Source: Nitrososphaerales archaeon
GTDB lineage: Archaea; Thermoproteota; Nitrososphaeria; Nitrososphaerales; Gagatemarchaeaceae
Assembly: GCA_030040055.1 (NCBI GenBank)
Contig: JASHUK010000146.1
Coordinates: 1 to 6,748 of the forward strand
Direction: 5' to 3'
DNA: 6,748 nt
This document shows, in pieces, positions 1 through 6,390 of this stretch. The number at the start of each line of letters is the position of its first letter. The first letter of the stretch is position 1. Both the position numbers and the translations under genes were made by a program. The notes below the pieces were generated by a model. That model made no database searches and was not told the DNA's origin. It was given only the letters and a program-made list of their open reading frames with translations.

Positions 1-2404
1 CCACGAGGTTGCTCCGGTGTATCCTCTCGTAGTCCTGGGCTATGACCGCCCTAACGCCGAGCATCTTCGGCGCCTTCGCGGCCCAGTCCCTCGAGCTCCC
101 GGCCCCGTACTGCTTCCCGGCGATCACTATCAGAGGGACATTCTCCCTGGCGTAGATCTGGGCGGCGTCGAAGATCGTCATCACCTCTCCGCCGGGAAGG
201 TGCTCCGTGTAGCCCCCCTCCTTCCCCCCGGCGAGCGAGTTTCTGAGCCTGATGTTGCTGAAGCCTCCGCGGACCATGACCTGGTCGTTCCCCCTCCTGC
301 TCCCGAAGGTGCTTAGGTGGGCCAGGTCGACGCCTCTTTCGGCAAGGTACCTTCCGGCTGGCCCGTCGACCGGGATCGTCCCGGCCGGCGATATGTGGTC
401 CGTGGTGACCTTGTCGCCGAGCACGGCGAGCGCCCTGGCGCCCAGGATGTCTTTCCTCGCGCTGGCACCCATCGCAGCCTCGAACCAGGGCGGGTTCCTG
501 ATGTAGGTGGACGCGCCGTCCCAGGAGTAGACCTCCCCGCCGGTCGCAGGAAGCGCCTCCCACCTGTCGTCCCCCTTCTGGGCGTCCGCGTACCTCTTCC
601 TGTACAGCTCCGGGGACAGCGCGCCCCCGACCGCCTTCTTAATCTCGGCCAGAGACGGCCATATGTCCTTCAGGTACACCGGCCTGCCGCCCCTCACTCC
701 AAGCGGGGTCGAGCGGAAGTCGAAGTCTTGCCTCCCGGCCAGTGCGTAGGCCACGACCAGCATAGGCGACATCAGGAAGGACCCTTTCACCAGCGGGTGG
801 ATCCTCCCGTCGAAGTTCCTGTTCCCCGACAGCGCCGCGGAGACGTAGAGGTCCTTCGCCTTGATTTCGCTCTCTATCTCCGGCGCCAGCGGGCCGCTGT
901 TCCCTATGCACGTCGTGCACCCGTACCCTACAAGGACGAACCCGAGCCTGTCGAGGTACTCCGTGAGGCCCGCGTTCTTGAGATAGTCGGTGACGACCGT
1001 CGACCCGGGGGCGAGGCTCGGCTTCACCCAGGGCTTCACCGCGAGCCCGGCCTCGACCGCCTTCTTGGCGAGGAGCCCGGCTCCCACCATCACGGTCGGG
1101 TTCGAGGTGTTCGTGCAGCTGGTGATGGCCGCGATCACGATCGAGCCGTCCATCACCCCGGTCCCGACCGGCGCCTCCTGGACGAGCGCCGTTGCGGCTC
1201 CGGACGAACCCCCCGCGGTCTGCGTCCTCCTCGAGTCCAGGAAGGTCCGGGAAAAGGACGGGACCTCCACGAGCGAACGCCTCTCCTCAGGGTTCCGCGG
1301 GCCCGCCACGGAGGGCTCGACGTCCCCGAGGTCCACCACCAAGACCTCAGAGTACGAGGGCTCGGTCGCGCCCATGAAGAACCCGAAGCGCTCCGCGTAC
1401 CGCTTGACGAACTCGACGTGTCCCTCCGGCCTGGCCGTCGCCCGGAGGTAGGCGATGGTCTCGTCGTCCACCGGGAAGTAGCCCACGGTCGCCCCGTACT
1501 CGGGGGACATGTTGCCGATGGTCGCCCTGTCCGGGACCGAAAGCTCCCTGTAGCCCTCCCCGAAGTACTCGACGAAGGCGCCGACGACGTTCTTCTGCCT
1601 CAGCCTCTCCGTCACCGTAAGGACGAGGTCCGTGGGGGTCGCCCCCTCCTTCAGGCTCCCGACCAGCTTCACGCCGAGAACCTTGGGGACCTCCATGTGG
1701 TAGGGCTCCCCCAGCATCACCGCCTCGGCCTCTATCCCCCCCACCCCCCACCCGAGGCACCCGAGCCCGTTCACCATCGTGGTATGGGAGTCGGTCCCTA
1801 CGAGGGTATCGGGGAAGGCCGCGAGGCCCTCTCGCCCCGTCCCTGTGGAGACCACCCTCGCGAGATACTCCAGGTTGAACTGGTGGCATATCCCCTTCCC
1901 TGGAGGGAAGACCCTCGTTCCGCGGAAGGAGGACTGGGCCCACTTCAGGAGGGCGTACCGCTCCGAGTTCCGCTCGTACTCCCTTTCGAGGTTGACCCCG
2001 AAGGCGAGCTCGTCCCCCCAGGCGTCCACCTGGATCGAGTGGTCGATCACCAGGTCCACGGGGACCTTCGAGTTTATCGCTGACGGGTCGAGGCCCTTCT
2101 TCTTCGCGGCGTCCCTCATGCCCGCGAGGTCTACTATCAGGGGCACCCCCGTGTAGTCCTGCAGCAGGACCCTGCTCGGCATGAACGGCATCTCTTCCCC
2201 CACCGACGCCGGCCACCTGGCGAGGGCGCGGGCTGCCTCGGCTGCGCCGGGGACGGCCCCGGAGTTCCTGACGGCGTTCTCCAGCAGCACCCTGATCGAG
2301 AATGGGAGCGTCTCGGGCTGGTATCCCTGGTCGCGTATCTTCATGACGTTGAAGGCGACGGCCTTCCCCTCCGGCGTGTCTATGTGCTCCTTGAGGCCGC
2401 TCAT
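1..2404 (-). CDS. acnA: Aconitate hydratase, AcnA/IRP1-type (C-terminus cut by window edge)
   Basis: Aconitase interconverts citrate and isocitrate in the cytoplasm (TCA cycle) using a [4Fe-4S] cluster. The frame is open from ATG at 2404 to base 1, giving 801 codons plus one base without a stop. AcnA/IRP1 proteins are about 890-910 aa, so some 80-100 C-terminal residues lie outside the window. Visible motifs are D205-S206-H207 in GTDSHTTMVNGLG, the first cluster cysteine C430 in ITSCTNTSNP, and C496 and C499 in GYGCTTCIGNSGP. The swivel domain carries S702-RRGND and VTTDHISPAG, and the active-site serine/arginine loop is YGAGSSRDWAAK (S770, S771, R772). All three cluster ligands are present, so the enzyme should be active. 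The ATG start lies 16 bp after the stop of the upstream MFS gene and gives the expected short N-terminus before PFSIRVLLENAVRN. No strong Shine-Dalgarno precedes it. The AcnA family assignment is secure; a moonlighting RNA-binding role cannot be judged from sequence. Confidence 0.96.
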   Translation of the reverse strand, partial: MSGLKEHIDTPEGKAVAFNVMKIRDQGYQPETLPFSIRVLLENAVRNSGAVPGAAEAARALARWPASVGEEMPFMPSRVLLQDYTGVPLIVDLAGMRDAAKKKGLDPSAINSKVPVDLVIDHSIQVDAWGDELAFGVNLEREYERNSERYALLKWAQSSFRGTRVFPPGKGICHQFNLEYLARVVSTGTGREGLAAFPDTLVGTDSHTTMVNGLGCLGWGVGGIEAEAVMLGEPYHMEVPKVLGVKLVGSLKEGATPTDLVLTVTERLRQKNVVGAFVEYFGEGYRELSVPDRATIGNMSPEYGATVGYFPVDDETIAYLRATARPEGHVEFVKRYAERFGFFMGATEPSYSEVLVVDLGDVEPSVAGPRNPEERRSLVEVPSFSRTFLDSRRTQTAGGSSGAATALVQEAPVGTGVMDGSIVIAAITSCTNTSNPTVMVGAGLLAKKAVEAGLAVKPWVKPSLAPGSTVVTDYLKNAGLTEYLDRLGFVLVGYGCTTCIGNSGPLAPEIESEIKAKDLYVSAALSGNRNFDGRIHPLVKGSFLMSPMLVVAYALAGRQDFDFRSTPLGVRGGRPVYLKDIWPSLAEIKKAVGGALSPELYRKRYADAQKGDDRWEALPATGGEVYSWDGASTYIRNPPWFEAAMGASARKDILGARALAVLGDKVTTDHISPAGTIPVDGPAGRYLAERGVDLAHLSTFGSRRGNDQVMVRGGFSNIRLRNSLAGGKEGGYTEHLPGGEVMTIFDAAQIYARENVPLIVIAGKQYGAGSSRDWAAKAPKMLGVRAVIAQDYERIHRSNLV

Positions 2405-2420
2405 CGTGTCTCGGGACAAC

Positions 2421-3887
2421 TCAGTCTACCGGGAGCCCCTCTTCCGTATTTGAACCTGCAGCGCGCGCGCCCTCGTACGCCACCCGCTTCCCTCGCAGCA
2501 AGGAGGGGACTATTGCCGCGGTGTTCACCACAGCGAGTATCCTGTAGACGTTGTCGAGGCCGCTCATGAACGAGGAGAGGTCGGCGAGGGTGACCCCCTG
2601 AAGGGACGGCGAGGAGATTATCGACGTGATCAGCGAGTACCCGACGTAGAACGAGAGCACCAGTATCACTATGTTGAAGCTTATCGTAAAGCCTATGTTG
2701 AAGAAGGTCGCCCTCAGCCCAGACGCGACCCCCCTCTGCTCGGGGGGTACAGACCCCATTATCGAGCTCATGTTGGGGGAGACGAACAGCCCCATCCCCG
2801 CCCCGGTGAGCACTAGGAATCCGACCAGCGTAGGATACGGGGTGGAGACCCCCAGGGTAGAGAAGGCGAAGAGCGACACGGAGACCACCACCAGCCCCAC
2901 CGTTGTGAAGGGGCGGGTCCCGTACCTGTCCGAGAGCCTCCCGCTCAGGGGGGCGAAGACGAGCAGGACGACGTCGAAGGGGAGGATCGACAGCCCGGCG
3001 TCGAGCGGGGACAGCCCTTTCACGAGCTCGAGGTAGAGGCTCAGCAGGAGTATGAAGGCGCCCCAAGCCATGGCGTTGACGAGCTGCGTCACCACCCCGC
3101 CGGCGTACTCGCGTATGCGGAGAAGCTTCAGGTCGAGCAGCGGATACGAGGTCCTCGTTTCCAGGAGGACGAAGCCGGCCAGCGAGACTATGGAGACCGC
3201 GCCGAGGGCGGCGACCGGGAGCCAGTCCGACGTGCCGTACGCCGCGAAAGTAAGGGTCAGGAGGAAGGAGGTGATGAAGACGGTGAAGACGCCGAAGCCG
3301 CTCCAGTCCATCGGGGTCCCCTTCTCCAGCCTCCCGCTCTCCTTCAGCCTCCTGTGGGCCCATAGGGTCCCGAAGACCCCGACCGGGATGTTGATGTAGA
3401 AGAGGAACCTCCAGTCAAGGACCGCCAGGATCAGGCCGCTCAGCGTTAGGCCGAGCATCGAGCCGACCCTGAACGCGACGGAATTGATCCCCAGCGCGCG
3501 GCCGAGCTCCCCGGAGGGGAACGCGTCGGTCACTATGGCCGCCGAGTTGGCGAAGAGCGCGGCCGACCCTATCCCCTGGAAGATCCTTGACGCGATGAAG
3601 GCGTCGGGGGTCGCGGATATCGAGGTGAGCGCAGACCCGATGGTGAAGATCACGAACCCGAGCGTGTAGACCCGGACCCTCCCGACGATGTCGCTGACCC
3701 TGCCGATGAACAGCAGGGCGACAGTGCTTCCCACCAGGTACGCCTGGGTGAACCAGATCGCCTGCTCGGCGTCCGCGTGGAGGGCGGCCGCTATGGTGGG
3801 GAGCCCAATCACCACGATCCTGCCGTCGATCCCGCTCATCAGGACCCCGACCGTGGTGACTGTGAGGACAGTCCACTTGTACTGCAA
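2421..3887 (-). CDS. MFS transporter, DHA2 (14-TM, EmrB/QacA-like) family
   Basis: This is a proton-coupled membrane transporter of 488 aa, the normal size for 14-TM DHA2 exporters; the substrate is unknown. The TM1 motif is G19-IDGRIVVIGLPTI. Motif A is G62-RVSDIVGRVRVY, followed by the R101-IFQGIGSA stretch of TM4. D158-WRFLFYINIPVG is the family's WRW-F-IN-P-G signature, then come D194-WSG and P249-LLDLKLL. The C-half repeats motif A as G316-RLSDRYGTRP and has PPEQRGVASGLRATFFNIG from P381. Antiporter motif C has the right glycine spacing (G133, G142, G146, G151), but the usual GP is G146-L147. I chose TTG at 3887 because TM1 begins right after it and an AT-rich box lies about 33 nt upstream. 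Longer starts would run into the divergent gene. The aconitase gene follows after 16 bp on the same strand, so co-transcription is possible. Multidrug efflux is the family default; an organic-acid substrate is only a guess from the neighbour. Confidence 0.92.
   Translation of the reverse strand: MQYKWTVLTVTTVGVLMSGIDGRIVVIGLPTIAAALHADAEQAIWFTQAYLVGSTVALLFIGRVSDIVGRVRVYTLGFVIFTIGSALTSISATPDAFIASRIFQGIGSAALFANSAAIVTDAFPSGELGRALGINSVAFRVGSMLGLTLSGLILAVLDWRFLFYINIPVGVFGTLWAHRRLKESGRLEKGTPMDWSGFGVFTVFITSFLLTLTFAAYGTSDWLPVAALGAVSIVSLAGFVLLETRTSYPLLDLKLLRIREYAGGVVTQLVNAMAWGAFILLLSLYLELVKGLSPLDAGLSILPFDVVLLVFAPLSGRLSDRYGTRPFTTVGLVVVSVSLFAFSTLGVSTPYPTLVGFLVLTGAGMGLFVSPNMSSIMGSVPPEQRGVASGLRATFFNIGFTISFNIVILVLSFYVGYSLITSIISSPSLQGVTLADLSSFMSGLDNVYRILAVVNTAAIVPSLLRGKRVAYEGARAAGSNTEEGLPVD
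2446..2454 (-). promoter_or_regulatory. Candidate box A (TATA) for the aconitase gene, inside the MFS 3' end
   Basis: On the minus strand the sequence TTCAAATAC is an AT island in very GC-rich DNA. Its first base is 50 nt before the aconitase ATG. A start site about 26-30 bp downstream would fall near 2424, giving a leader of about 20 nt. It lies in the MFS codons for S-N-T near the C-terminus and uses TCA and AAT where GC-rich synonyms would be expected here. This fits selection for a promoter, but the site could be chance and the two genes could simply share one transcript. Confidence 0.35.
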
Positions 3888-3913
3888 TCCGCTGCCCGAC
3901 CTGCTGGGGAGGG

Positions 3914-3920
3914 CGTTTAG
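3914..3920 (-). promoter_or_regulatory. Candidate box A for the DHA2 MFS gene
   Basis: The minus strand reads CTAAACG here, starting 33 nt before the chosen TTG. This is close to the 30-nt spacing seen at the two leaderless promoters further right, so the transcript would begin at or within a few nt of the start codon. The box is less AT-rich than those two and is supported mainly by its position. Confidence 0.45.
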
Positions 3921-3922
3921 CG

Positions 3923-3929
3923 TTATCGG
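3923..3929 (+). promoter_or_regulatory. Weak candidate box A for the DUF255 gene
   Basis: TTATCGG begins 52 nt before the TTG start, which would leave a leader of roughly 22 nt. An alternative weak box, TTCATCTAC at 3942-3950, sits 33 nt before the TTG and would make the gene leaderless. Neither is strong. Some promoter must lie in this 87-bp divergent gap or just beside it, because the neighbouring gene is transcribed the other way. Confidence 0.25.
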
Positions 3930-3974
3930 ACGCCGCGAAGGTTCATCTACGCCCTCGGCGGCGTCGGGGGCCCC

Positions 3975-5993
3975 TTGACGGAGAAGCGGGCCCCGAACTT
4001 CCTGGCCAACGAGAAGAGCCCCTACCTCCAGGAGCACGCCCACAACCCCGTCCAGTGGCGGCCGTGGGGGGACGAGGCGCTCAGGAAGGCCAAGAACGAC
4101 GGGAAGCCCATCCTGCTGAGCATAGGCTACTCAACCTGCCACTGGTGCCACGTGATGGCGAGGGAGTCGTTCGAGGACCCCGAGACGGCGGCCATCATCA
4201 ACAGGCACTTCATCCCGATCAAAGTCGACAGGGAGGAGCGGCCCGAGATAGACTCCTACTACATGGCCGCCGTACAGTCGATGATAGGAAGCGGAGGGTG
4301 GCCGCTCAACGTCTTCCTCACCCCCGACCTGAAGCCGTTCTACGGAGGGACGTACTTCCCCCCCGAGCCCAGGTTCGGCAGCCCGAGCTTCAAGCAGGTC
4401 CTCGAGTTCGTCGCCAAGCTGTGGAGGGAGAGGAAGGCCGAGGCGCTCGAGAGCTCCGACCTGGTCGCGAAAGCCCTCGCGACGAAGGCTAAACGGGCAG
4501 GCGAGGTCAACCAGGGGCTGATCGACGGCTGCTACTCCGCCCTCGTGTCGAGCTTCGACCCCGAGCACGGCGGGTTCGGCACCGCCCCGAAGTTCCCGCT
4601 CCCGGTCGACATCGGCTTCCTGCTGCGCTACAACCACAGGACAGGCGAGGGGCTGGCGATGACCGCGGCGACGAGGTCGCTCGACGCGATGATGAGCGGA
4701 GGGATCAGGGACCACGTTGGGGGAGGATTCCACAGGTACTCGACGGACAGGGTCTGGCTCGTCCCGCACTTTGAGAAGATGCTCTACGACAACGCACTGC
4801 TGGCGAAGGTCTACCTCGAAGCCCACCAGGCCACGGGGGAGGCGGCATACGCGGGAGTGGCCAAAGAGACGTTCGGGTGGATGGAGAGGGAGATGACCGA
4901 CGAGCGGGGAGGGCTGTATTCGGCGCAGGACGCGGACACCGGCGACGGGGAGGGCTTCTACTACACCTGGACCCCCGACGAGGTGGGCGCCGCCCTCGGG
5001 GGCGACGCCGAAGCCTTCTGCTCGCGCTACGGGGTGACGAGGACCGGTAACTTCGAGGGAAGGAGCATACTCCATGTCAGCATGGCGGGTACGGCCGAGG
5101 AGGACCCGTCCGTTTCGAAGTGGAAGCGGAGCCTCCTGCGCGAGCGGATGAAGAGGAGGCGGCCGGCCACGGACAAGAAGGTCCTGACGTCCTGGAACGG
5201 GCTCGCGGTCTCAGCACTGGCGTTCGGCGGGGCTGTGTTGGACGACGCCGAGCTTACCGGCCGAGCGGCCCGGGCCGCTGACTTCGTGCTGTCGACCAAC
5301 TCGAGGAGAGGCAGGCTGCTGAGGATGTCCGTCGGGGGGGAAGCGGCGCTCGAGGGAACCCTGGACGACTACTCCTTCTTCGTGCAGGGGCTTCTCGACC
5401 TCTTCGACGCGACCTCGGAGGAGAAGTGGCTCGCCGAGGCCAGGAGACTGACCGCGGAGATGGTGGACCTCTTCTCCGAAGGGGAGGACCCCGGGTTTCG
5501 CCTTACCCAGCGGGGGCAGCAGTTCCGCGTAGAGGACGACTACGACGGTCCGACCCCTTCAGGAAACTCGGTGGCAATCTCGGACATGGTCAGGCTGTCT
5601 AGCATAACCGGGGACCCGGCCCTCAAGCGACGAGCGTCCGCGGCCCTGGAGAGTTTCGGCGGGGCGATCGAGGAACAGCCATCCGGACACGCCATGATGG
5701 CCACGGCCCTGGACCTCGCACTGAACGGGACGAAGGAGGTCGTAGTCAGCGCGCGGAGCGCGGAAGCCGCCAAGCCTCTCCTGAAGGCGGCGAGGTCGGT
5801 TTACGCGCCGGACGCCTCCCTCGTAGTCGCGACGCAGGCCACCTACGACGGGCTGGCGCGGCTGTCCCCCTTGTTGGAGGGAAGGGACCCGAAGGCGAAG
5901 CCCATGGCCTACGTCTGCGAGAACTTCACCTGCAAGCTCCCCGTCACGTCCCCCGACGCGCTGAAGGAACAGCTGCGCGGACGGCGGAAATAG
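3975..5993 (+). CDS. DUF255/YyaL-type protein: thioredoxin-like domain plus alpha/alpha-barrel
   Basis: A 672-aa protein of the family that includes Bacillus YyaL and mammalian SPATA20, at about the family's usual length. The N-terminal thioredoxin-like domain (about residues 1-165) opens with N12-EKSPYLQEHAHNPVQW and has the CxxC site C55-H-W-C58, then GGWPLNVFLTPDLKPFYGGT. The rest is an alpha/alpha (six-hairpin-like) barrel with G242-GIRDHVGGGFHRYSTD, H265-FEKMLYDN, A317-QDADTGDGEGFYYTW, T405-SWNGLAVSAL, D464-DYSFF and DGPTPSGNS. A C-terminal C648-ENFTC653 pair is also present. The family's reaction is not firmly known; the barrel recalls sugar epimerases and glycosidases, and the CxxC suggests redox or metal chemistry. 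There is no signal peptide, so it should be cytoplasmic. TTG at 3975 is the only usable start: an in-frame TAG lies at 3918, no ATG or GTG follows before the conserved N-terminus, and the protein begins where the family begins. Confidence 0.95.
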   Translation: MTEKRAPNFLANEKSPYLQEHAHNPVQWRPWGDEALRKAKNDGKPILLSIGYSTCHWCHVMARESFEDPETAAIINRHFIPIKVDREERPEIDSYYMAAVQSMIGSGGWPLNVFLTPDLKPFYGGTYFPPEPRFGSPSFKQVLEFVAKLWRERKAEALESSDLVAKALATKAKRAGEVNQGLIDGCYSALVSSFDPEHGGFGTAPKFPLPVDIGFLLRYNHRTGEGLAMTAATRSLDAMMSGGIRDHVGGGFHRYSTDRVWLVPHFEKMLYDNALLAKVYLEAHQATGEAAYAGVAKETFGWMEREMTDERGGLYSAQDADTGDGEGFYYTWTPDEVGAALGGDAEAFCSRYGVTRTGNFEGRSILHVSMAGTAEEDPSVSKWKRSLLRERMKRRRPATDKKVLTSWNGLAVSALAFGGAVLDDAELTGRAARAADFVLSTNSRRGRLLRMSVGGEAALEGTLDDYSFFVQGLLDLFDATSEEKWLAEARRLTAEMVDLFSEGEDPGFRLTQRGQQFRVEDDYDGPTPSGNSVAISDMVRLSSITGDPALKRRASAALESFGGAIEEQPSGHAMMATALDLALNGTKEVVVSARSAEAAKPLLKAARSVYAPDASLVVATQATYDGLARLSPLLEGRDPKAKPMAYVCENFTCKLPVTSPDALKEQLRGRRK

Positions 5994-5995
5994 CG

Positions 5996-6002
5996 TTTTA
6001 AT
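5996..6002 (+). promoter_or_regulatory. Box A of a leaderless promoter for the 95-aa gene
   Basis: TTTTAAT begins 30 nt before the ATG at 6026, directly after the DUF255 stop (5991-5993). It is the clearest AT run in the surrounding GC-rich DNA. Box A centred about 27 bp before the start codon places transcription start at the ATG itself. The T4 tract could also serve as an oligo-T terminator for the upstream gene. Confidence 0.75.
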
Positions 6003-6004
6003 CT

Positions 6005-6021
6005 CCCGCCCGCTCGGCGGG
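6005..6021. repeat. Short perfect inverted repeat in the promoter of the 95-aa gene
   Basis: CCCGCC (6005-6010) and GGCGGG (6016-6021) are perfect inverted halves with a 5-nt spacer. An alternative register pairs GCCCGC (6008-6013) with GCGGGC (6017-6022). The repeat lies between box A and the ATG, so it would cover the initiation region. It may be a regulator site, or chance in GC-rich DNA. Confidence 0.4.
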
Positions 6022-6025
6022 CTCC

Positions 6026-6313
6026 ATGGCCAAGTGGGAGATCCGCGGCCTTTTCGGGAACGAGTTCGCGATGGGGAGGGCGATAGAGGAGCTCAAGAAG
6101 CACGAAGGGTACGACTGGCAGGTCCTGGACAGGAGGAACCTCTCGGTGAGGCTCCCCAAGAGAGATGCGAAGATCGAGGGGATAGTCAAGCGGACGTTCG
6201 AGATCTGCCACGGCTGGGTGGAGTCGGAAGCCCCCCTCGGGAAGTACGACAAGGTCAGGCAGTCTGAGAAGGAGAAGAAGCTCAAGAAAGAGCGGTCGAA
6301 GGCGGCCCACTAG
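6026..6313 (+). CDS. Small basic protein of unknown function (95 aa)
   Basis: I do not recognise this family. The protein starts MAKWEIRGLFGNEFAMGRAIEELKK and looks like a small alpha/beta fold: a strand (about 3-10), a helix (12-26), a strand (30-43, around VLDRRNLSVRLP), then a helix (46-62). A lysine/arginine-rich tail follows (K82 to K92). The beta-alpha-beta start loosely recalls ferredoxin-like domains. There is no signal peptide or membrane segment, and a single cysteine (C61) followed by H62. It is likely real: it has a strong box A exactly 30 nt before the ATG, its codon use matches the neighbours (AGG arginine, GC-ending codons), and the gap to the gene before it is only 32 bp. The basic tail would suit nucleic-acid or ribosome binding, but that is speculation. 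With its own promoter it need not be co-regulated with the DUF255 gene. Confidence 0.8.
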   Translation: MAKWEIRGLFGNEFAMGRAIEELKKHEGYDWQVLDRRNLSVRLPKRDAKIEGIVKRTFEICHGWVESEAPLGKYDKVRQSEKEKKLKKERSKAAH

Positions 6314-6340
6314 GCCCGCCGCCGAGGCTCCCGTAAGCAG

Positions 6341-6352
6341 GACCGGACGGTC
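6341..6352. repeat. Perfect inverted repeat just upstream of the second MFS promoter
   Basis: GACCG and CGGTC form a perfect 5-bp inverted repeat with a 2-nt spacer (GACCGGACGGTC). It ends 8 bp before box A at 6361, in the BRE-proximal region. That position would suit a dimeric regulator acting on the transporter gene. Short dyads are common in GC-rich DNA, so this is tentative. Confidence 0.4.
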
Positions 6353-6360
6353 GTCGCACA

Positions 6361-6367
6361 TTAATTA
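6361..6367 (+). promoter_or_regulatory. Box A of a leaderless promoter for the second MFS gene
   Basis: TTAATTA begins 30 nt before the ATG at 6391, the same spacing as the promoter of the 95-aa gene, and is the only AT-rich run in this 77-bp gap. CTCC directly precedes the ATG in both promoters. Here GGAGG (6375-6379) and CCTCC (6386-6390) form a short inverted repeat across the expected initiation region. GGAGG sits 11 nt before the ATG, which could be read as a ribosome site only if transcription started upstream of it. Confidence 0.75.
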
Positions 6368-6390
6368 GCGGCCGGGAGGCACGACCCTCC

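Noticed and set aside
317..2083. A 588-codon plus-strand open frame opposite the aconitase gene
   Set aside because: It is low-complexity, rich in R, P, G and V, with no recognisable domain. It lies antisense to a clear aconitase with all catalytic motifs, and such long shadows are expected in GC-rich DNA.
2406..2419. Weak dyad between the MFS stop and the aconitase start (TGTC/GACA)
   Set aside because: Only 4 bp pair perfectly around a 4-nt spacer, which is expected by chance in a region of this size.
2401..3363. A 320-codon minus-strand open frame overlapping the DHA2 transporter in another frame
   Set aside because: It is arginine/proline-rich with no membrane segments or motifs, while the overlapping frame encodes a canonical transporter.
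3888..4043. N-terminal extension of the DHA2 transporter to an ATG at 4043
   Set aside because: It would overlap 69 bp of the well-supported DUF255 gene and add 52 residues with no counterpart in typical DHA2 proteins. The TTG at 3887 fits TM1 and the AT-rich box.
4131..5075. A 314-codon minus-strand open frame opposite the DUF255 gene
   Set aside because: It has shadow-like composition and no domain, and the plus-strand frame has conserved motifs throughout.
6005..6022. GC hairpin as an intrinsic terminator for the DUF255 gene
   Set aside because: No T run follows the stem. The T4 tract lies before it and fits better as box A, or as a simple oligo-T stop signal.
5909..6361. Minus-strand open frames (150 and 95 codons) across the 95-aa gene
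   Set aside because: The plus-strand frame has a precisely placed box A and balanced composition. The antisense frames have no promoter evidence and run across the intergenic regions and the end of the DUF255 gene.
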